From: an uncultured Phascolarctobacterium sp.
Lineage (GTDB): Bacteria > Bacillota > Negativicutes > Acidaminococcales > Acidaminococcaceae
Reading direction: 5' to 3'
Assembly (NCBI GenBank): GCA_946002345.1
Contig: CAMFZA010000053.1
Coordinates: forward strand, 1 to 9,611
DNA length: 9,611 nucleotides
The position numbers and the translations under genes are program-made. Positions 6,701 through 9,611 of the stretch are shown one piece after another (the stretch's first letter is position 1; each line of letters opens with the position of its first letter). The notes under the pieces are model-generated. The model ran no database searches. It saw nothing but the letters and a program-made list of their open reading frames with translations, and was not told the origin of the DNA.

Positions 6701-6729
6701 TTTACTTTATTATAGACTTAGTATATACT
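6701..6729 (+). promoter_or_regulatory. Divergent promoter for the 25-codon ORF
   Basis: TTTACT (6701-6706), 17 bases and TATACT (6724-6729). It occupies almost the same DNA as the LysR promoter on the other strand, so the two cannot be used at once. Confidence 0.55.
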
Positions 6730-6737
6730 ATAGTCAA
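6709..6737 (-). promoter_or_regulatory. Promoter of the LysR gene
   Basis: On the - strand TTGACT (6737-6732), 17 bases and TATAAT (6714-6709): close to consensus. The 17-base spacer lies entirely within the palindrome 6715-6735. Confidence 0.75.
6715..6735. promoter_or_regulatory. Palindrome, probable LysR operator
   Basis: A perfect 12-base palindrome TAGTATATACTA (6719-6730) is flanked by GACT (6715-6718) and AGTC (6732-6735), with one extra base on the right. It also fits the T-N11-A pattern of LysR sites (6718-6730). It sits between the -35 and -10 of the LysR promoter and covers the -10 of the divergent promoter. Confidence 0.6.
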
Positions 6738-6784
6738 GCAAGAGAGTGCGCGCATCTCCGGAAATTTAATATTAAAGGAGTGCA

Positions 6785-6862
6785 ATGATTATGACTAACA
6801 CACAAGCTATTACCTCTACCATTTTTGTTATCCTGATGGCTGCTGCTTTTTTGGGAAAATAA
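6785..6862 (+). CDS. Tiny ORF encoding a 25-residue hydrophobic peptide, possibly the stub of a decayed gene
   Basis: ATG at 6785 (or ATG at 6791, two codons later) opens a 25-codon frame, MIMTNTQAITSTIFVILMAAAFLGK in two parts: a short polar start, then one hydrophobic stretch long enough to span a membrane. AAAGGAG (6774-6780) lies four bases before the first ATG and ten before the second. A promoter, this RBS and a strong terminator at 6930 enclose it as an independent transcript divergent from the LysR gene. Beyond the TAA at 6860 the same frame continues with IDIFFAR, a second TAA (6884), then LPFITGPFIALVINY. This looks like membrane-protein sequence with stops, so a former larger gene is possible. 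No family recognised. Confidence 0.45.
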   Translation: MIMTNTQAITSTIFVILMAAAFLGK

Positions 6863-6929
6863 ATTGACATTTTCTTCGCCCGTTAATTGCCGTTTATCAC
6901 AGGCCCGTTTATAGCACTAGTCATTAACT

Positions 6930-6970
6930 ACAGGCCAGCAAGAGCTTTGAGCTTTTGCTGGCCTGTTTTT
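6930..6970 (+). terminator. Strong intrinsic terminator
   Basis: ACAGGCCAGCAA (6930-6941) pairs with TTGCTGGCCTGT (6955-6966). The stem extends through a G-U pair and AGCT/AGCT to 17 pairs with a three-base TTG loop, then TTTT. It ends the short transcript divergent from the LysR gene and insulates the permease promoter just downstream. Confidence 0.92.
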
Positions 6971-6984
6971 GTGTAAAAAAGTCT

Positions 6985-7013
6985 TTGAAATCTCCTTGAT
7001 TTGGTGGTATAAT
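6985..7013 (+). promoter_or_regulatory. Near-consensus promoter for the AEC permease gene
   Basis: TTGAAA (6985-6990), 17 bases and TATAAT (7008-7013). The predicted start is near 7020, leaving a leader of about 70 bases up to the ATG at 7093. I see no terminator-like or riboswitch-like structure in that leader. Confidence 0.8.
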
Positions 7014-7092
7014 AAGCAACATTGTAAAGCTTTGTAGCTATTGTTCTAATTTGGCAGACGCTTATGCAAAATAAATTATCTGAAGGTGTGTT

Positions 7093-8016
7093 ATGTTATC
7101 ATTAATTTTGGCAGAGAAAATTTTCTCCCTTTTCATCATCATGATTATGAGCATGTCCCTCGTGCGCTTAAAAATTGTCAAAGCCTCGGATAGCAAAATC
7201 ATGTCCATCCTGCTACTCTACCTTTTCTTCCCCTGCGTGATTATCGAGTCCTTTCAGGTAAATTTTACCCCTGAAATCCAGCATGGCCTACTGCTCAGCA
7301 CCATTGCTGCAGTCATTGTCCAGGCCCTTTTGCTTTTTTTGGGTCTTTTTTGGCAGCGCGTCTTAAAGCTCAATGCTGTGGAGGTGTGCTCCGTCATCTA
7401 TTCTAATGCTGGTAATCTAATTATACCCTTGGTCATCGCTGTTTTAGGTCCTGAATGGGTCATTTATTCTAGCACCTTTTTAGCTGTCCAGCTAGTGCTC
7501 TTTTGGACCCATATGAAGTCCACCATGGCTCGAGAACCCCACATGGATTGGAAGGCCGTCTTTACCAACGCTAATATGATAGCCATTTTCATCGGCCTTA
7601 TTTTACTCTTCACCGGTTGGCGCATGCCGCAGCCTGTTAACGATGCCTTTCATGCCCTGGGCCTAGTCATCGGCCCCTCTGCCATGATTATTGCCGGCAT
7701 GCTGCTGGGCAATATGAGCTGGGAAAAAATCAAATCCTATAAGCGTGTGCCCCTGGTGGCCTTCCTGCGTTTAATAGTGATGCCGCTCATGGTGCTGGTC
7801 TTCGTAAAATACAGCGGCTTGGCCAGCTTTTCTCCCGATGGGGAAACCATTTTGCTCATCACCCTGCTGGCGACGGCCACCCCCTCGGCTACCACCTGCG
7901 TCAGCATGGCCTCCCTTTTCGATAACCAGCCCGAATATGCCAGCGTTATCAATGTGGTCACAGCCACCCTGTGCACCCTTACCATGCCCTTCATTGTCTG
8001 GATTTACCAGCTGTGA
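7093..8016 (+). CDS. AEC-family transporter (auxin efflux carrier type permease)
   Basis: A 307-residue integral membrane protein with about ten hydrophobic segments arranged as two five-helix halves around a short polar loop (near residues 143-157). Family marks are NAGNLIIPL (105-113) in the fourth helix of the first half and ATPSATT (262-268) in the equivalent place of the second half. These are the unwound, Pro/Asn-containing crossover helices of AEC/PIN-type carriers. Bacterial members move organic anions such as malate, malonate or related carboxylates; the substrate here is not evident. AAGGTG (7083-7088) precedes the ATG at 7093. The gene has its own strong promoter and terminator, so it is monocistronic. 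It is separated from the LysR island by a terminator, so LysR control is possible but unsupported. Confidence 0.92.
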   Translation: MLSLILAEKIFSLFIIMIMSMSLVRLKIVKASDSKIMSILLLYLFFPCVIIESFQVNFTPEIQHGLLLSTIAAVIVQALLLFLGLFWQRVLKLNAVEVCSVIYSNAGNLIIPLVIAVLGPEWVIYSSTFLAVQLVLFWTHMKSTMAREPHMDWKAVFTNANMIAIFIGLILLFTGWRMPQPVNDAFHALGLVIGPSAMIIAGMLLGNMSWEKIKSYKRVPLVAFLRLIVMPLMVLVFVKYSGLASFSPDGETILLITLLATATPSATTCVSMASLFDNQPEYASVINVVTATLCTLTMPFIVWIYQL

Positions 8017-8065
8017 TTTTATGGGTAGCAAAACGCGCAGGAAAAGAACGTTCGCAATAAAACAA

Positions 8066-8111
8066 ACGGCAGCATTGAGTTCCTATGCTCAATACTGCCG
8101 TTATTTTTATT
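8066..8111. terminator. Bidirectional terminator between convergent genes
   Basis: ACGGCAG (8066-8072) pairs with CTGCCGT (8095-8101). After one C-A mismatch ATTGAG (8074-8079) pairs with CTCAAT (8088-8093); the loop is eight bases. TATTTTTATT follows on the + strand and the flanking AATAAAACAAA gives a T-rich tract on the - strand. The - strand PP-loop gene's stop codon (8107-8109) lies in the + strand T-tract, so the two genes share one economical terminator. Confidence 0.88.
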
Positions 8112-9237
8112 GCTTTTTATATTCCTTGTGGGAAATCCAGGTGTAGAATTTAGCTTTTTTATCGGCTAATCTCGCCTCCGTCATCCTTTTGTTGATTTCC
8201 TTGAGGCATTGCTGCATTTTCTCCCAGCTGGCCTCCTTAAACAGCGTTTCTCGCTTAGGCACAACGCTGATAAAGTGTTCTGCACCATTGTGCTTCACGC
8301 TGACGCGTACTGCAGTGCCCTCAGGCAGGTTGCGGATGGCTTTATTGGCATAGCTTGCCATCAGGGCCGCTGCCTCCGCTATCATGGCAGCATCCCAAGG
8401 CTTTTCGCTTCGCCCCACCGCCAAGGGCCCCATGTCGTCGGCCAGCTCTAGCACGATGTCGCTTGCCTTTTGGCATACTTCCAAAAGCTCCGCATTGGCA
8501 CTGGTTTTGTTGATGGCCAAAATGTACCCGTCGTGGTGAAAAAAGCGCCCCGCCTGGGTTAGGAGAAAATCTTCCCGGTTGGGATGCTCAAATTCATTAA
8601 AAAGCACCCAAATGCGGGTACTGCTCTTGCGCTCCGTAAGGATGCAGCCACCGCCCGAGCCGGGAATTTCCGTAAAGCCATAGGCTTTAGCAAGCTGGAG
8701 CTGGTCCATGCGCCCACGACCATAAATACCCAAAAGCTTACTGCGGTCTACCAGACCACTTTTTTCCACCTCAGTGGGCTCCAGCTTGAGGGCTGAAAGG
8801 GGTCTTAGCAAAAGTCCCTTGGCATGGGAATCACGATGGACTATATTCATGGCATCCGGTCTTTGGCTCATGGGCCTTTGCCACAGGACCTCCCCGGAAA
8901 TAATGAACTTGGCATGAATGGCCTCCATGATTTCTCTGGCCTTAGTTGCCATCAGAGTGTGGCAGTCAGTACAAGGATTTAGACAGGAACCAAAGCCATT
9001 CTTAGGTCCGTTCTTGATCAGGCGAAGCATGTCTTCAGAAATATCGACAGCGCGCACCTCCACCCCGTAAAGCTGGCGCCATTTTTCGATGGCATCCGGT
9101 TTGCCAAAAAAGGGTGAAACAAAATGCAGGCCCAAAACCCTAAGTCCCTGATCCATAATCACCCGCATGGCCAAAATGCTGTCCAGTCCTCCACTAAAGA
9201 GGGCCACAGCATCATATTTGTTGAGTAAATCTTTCAT
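8107..9237 (-). CDS. PP-loop ATP pyrophosphatase, MnmA-like tRNA-thiolation family
   Basis: The 376-residue cytosolic protein opens with the PP-loop SGGLDS (15-20), which binds ATP to adenylate a substrate, usually a tRNA base to be thiolated. Cysteines are arranged as GSCLNPCTDCH (Cys85, Cys89, Cys92) and GGGC (Cys198). In MnmA two catalytic Cys occupy comparable places: one in a P-C-x-x-C-N motif near residue 100 and one near 200. The N-terminal half (to about 210) is the recognisable catalytic part. The C-terminal 160 residues are not the MnmA barrel as far as I can see, and end in a basic tail. It may therefore be a separate MnmA-like subfamily acting on another tRNA position or another substrate. 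Three clustered Cys plus one would also suit an iron-sulfur cluster, as in TtuA-type enzymes. ATG at 9237 has AGGA seven bases upstream. Its 5' neighbour is a membrane-protein gene in the same direction. Confidence 0.85.
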   Translation of the reverse strand: MKDLLNKYDAVALFSGGLDSILAMRVIMDQGLRVLGLHFVSPFFGKPDAIEKWRQLYGVEVRAVDISEDMLRLIKNGPKNGFGSCLNPCTDCHTLMATKAREIMEAIHAKFIISGEVLWQRPMSQRPDAMNIVHRDSHAKGLLLRPLSALKLEPTEVEKSGLVDRSKLLGIYGRGRMDQLQLAKAYGFTEIPGSGGGCILTERKSSTRIWVLFNEFEHPNREDFLLTQAGRFFHHDGYILAINKTSANAELLEVCQKASDIVLELADDMGPLAVGRSEKPWDAAMIAEAAALMASYANKAIRNLPEGTAVRVSVKHNGAEHFISVVPKRETLFKEASWEKMQQCLKEINKRMTEARLADKKAKFYTWISHKEYKKQ

Positions 9238-9339
9238 ATCATCATCCTAAAACACAACTATTTGCTGCAAAAGATGGTATTGTCTTAAGCGCTACATGCC
9301 TTACCAGCTTATACATGGTCAAGAAGCCGCTACCAAAGC

Positions 9340-9611
9340 TTAGCCACGAAGCAATTTGATACCGGGAACAGTGCTCTTGACGCATTTCCACAGGAGAACG
9401 GAAATGCTGCAATCCACAAAGGAATGTACCACAGTGCCAAAGCCGACCAAAACTACCACACTCATAATAAAGCCACTGGTTAATTGGGCCGGAGTAAACA
9501 TATAGCCGGAGAAGAAGAAGGGAGCTACCACCAAAACCTCGCTCAAGCCGTGAATAAGGGCAAGCCCAGCAAGTAACGACAGACACGCAAGCGCCTTTTC
9601 CCACGTCTCCG
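9340..9611 (-). CDS. Membrane protein, C-terminal part only (runs off the window)
   Basis: The frame is open from the right edge to TAA at 9340, about 90 codons. It reads ETWEKALACLSLLAGLALIH, then GLSEVLVVAPFFFSGYMF, a Gly/Val-rich hydrophobic helix (SGFIMSVVVLVGFGTVVHSF), a further apolar stretch (DCSISVLLW) and a short basic tail, KCVKSTVPGIKLLRG. Two to three membrane helices are visible. This frame was chosen over a longer competing one (9242-9604) because it shows a coherent hydrophobic pattern and a basic end, while the other is rich in Cys, Trp and Arg in no pattern. The start lies outside the window. I do not recognise the family. It precedes the PP-loop gene on the same strand by about 100 bases, with no terminator between, so co-transcription is possible. 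Confidence 0.6.
   Translation of the reverse strand, partial: ETWEKALACLSLLAGLALIHGLSEVLVVAPFFFSGYMFTPAQLTSGFIMSVVVLVGFGTVVHSFVDCSISVLLWKCVKSTVPGIKLLRG

Noticed and set aside
9242..9604. 120-codon - strand ORF overlapping the partial membrane protein
   Set aside because: Its product is rich in Cys, Trp and Arg without hydrophobic periodicity; the alternative frame shows clear membrane helices and a basic C-terminus.
1..9611. Mobile element, CRISPR array, defence island or phage genes
   Set aside because: No transposase or integrase, no direct repeat array, no attachment-site duplication and no defence domains were found; most of the window is housekeeping.

Overview
The window looks like chromosomal DNA from a Firmicutes bacterium. 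The gene set glmU, prs and pth in one direction is the conserved Bacillota cluster, most starts have strong GGAGG-type ribosome binding sites, and promoters are sigma-A-like. Moderate base composition and the style of the proteins suggest the Negativicutes (Phascolarctobacterium/Acidaminococcus-like). That lineage call is an inference, not a measurement.

Left half (1-5465, all + strand): the 3' 97% or so of glmU (UDP-GlcNAc synthesis) is followed by prs (PRPP synthesis) with its own promoter and terminator. Next come a membrane-anchored polysaccharide deacetylase and a 245-base non-coding gap before pth (peptidyl-tRNA hydrolase). The gap holds a strikingly self-complementary element of about 180 nt (3308-3487) whose layout resembles 6S RNA. 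Pth has a 60-residue charged C-terminal tail. A further promoter, overlapped by an inverted repeat, drives a secreted protein of unknown function and an HD-domain phosphohydrolase. This unit ends in a strong bidirectional terminator.

Middle (5466-6970): an accessory-looking island. A LysR-type regulator on the - strand has a frameshifted remnant of a DMT/EamA transporter downstream. Divergently upstream is a tiny 25-codon ORF with its own promoter, RBS and terminator. The two divergent promoters overlap each other and a palindrome (6715-6735), the arrangement expected for LysR autoregulation plus target control. The original target may have decayed to the tiny ORF.

Right part (6971-9611): an AEC-family (auxin efflux carrier type) permease with a near-consensus promoter converges on a PP-loop ATPase of the tRNA-thiolation (MnmA-like) type on the - strand. 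They share a bidirectional terminator. Upstream of the PP-loop gene, a membrane protein runs off the right edge.

The most interesting items are the 6S-like RNA before pth, the LysR island with degraded neighbours and overlapping promoters, and the cysteine-rich PP-loop enzyme. No mobile element, CRISPR array, tRNA or rRNA was seen.
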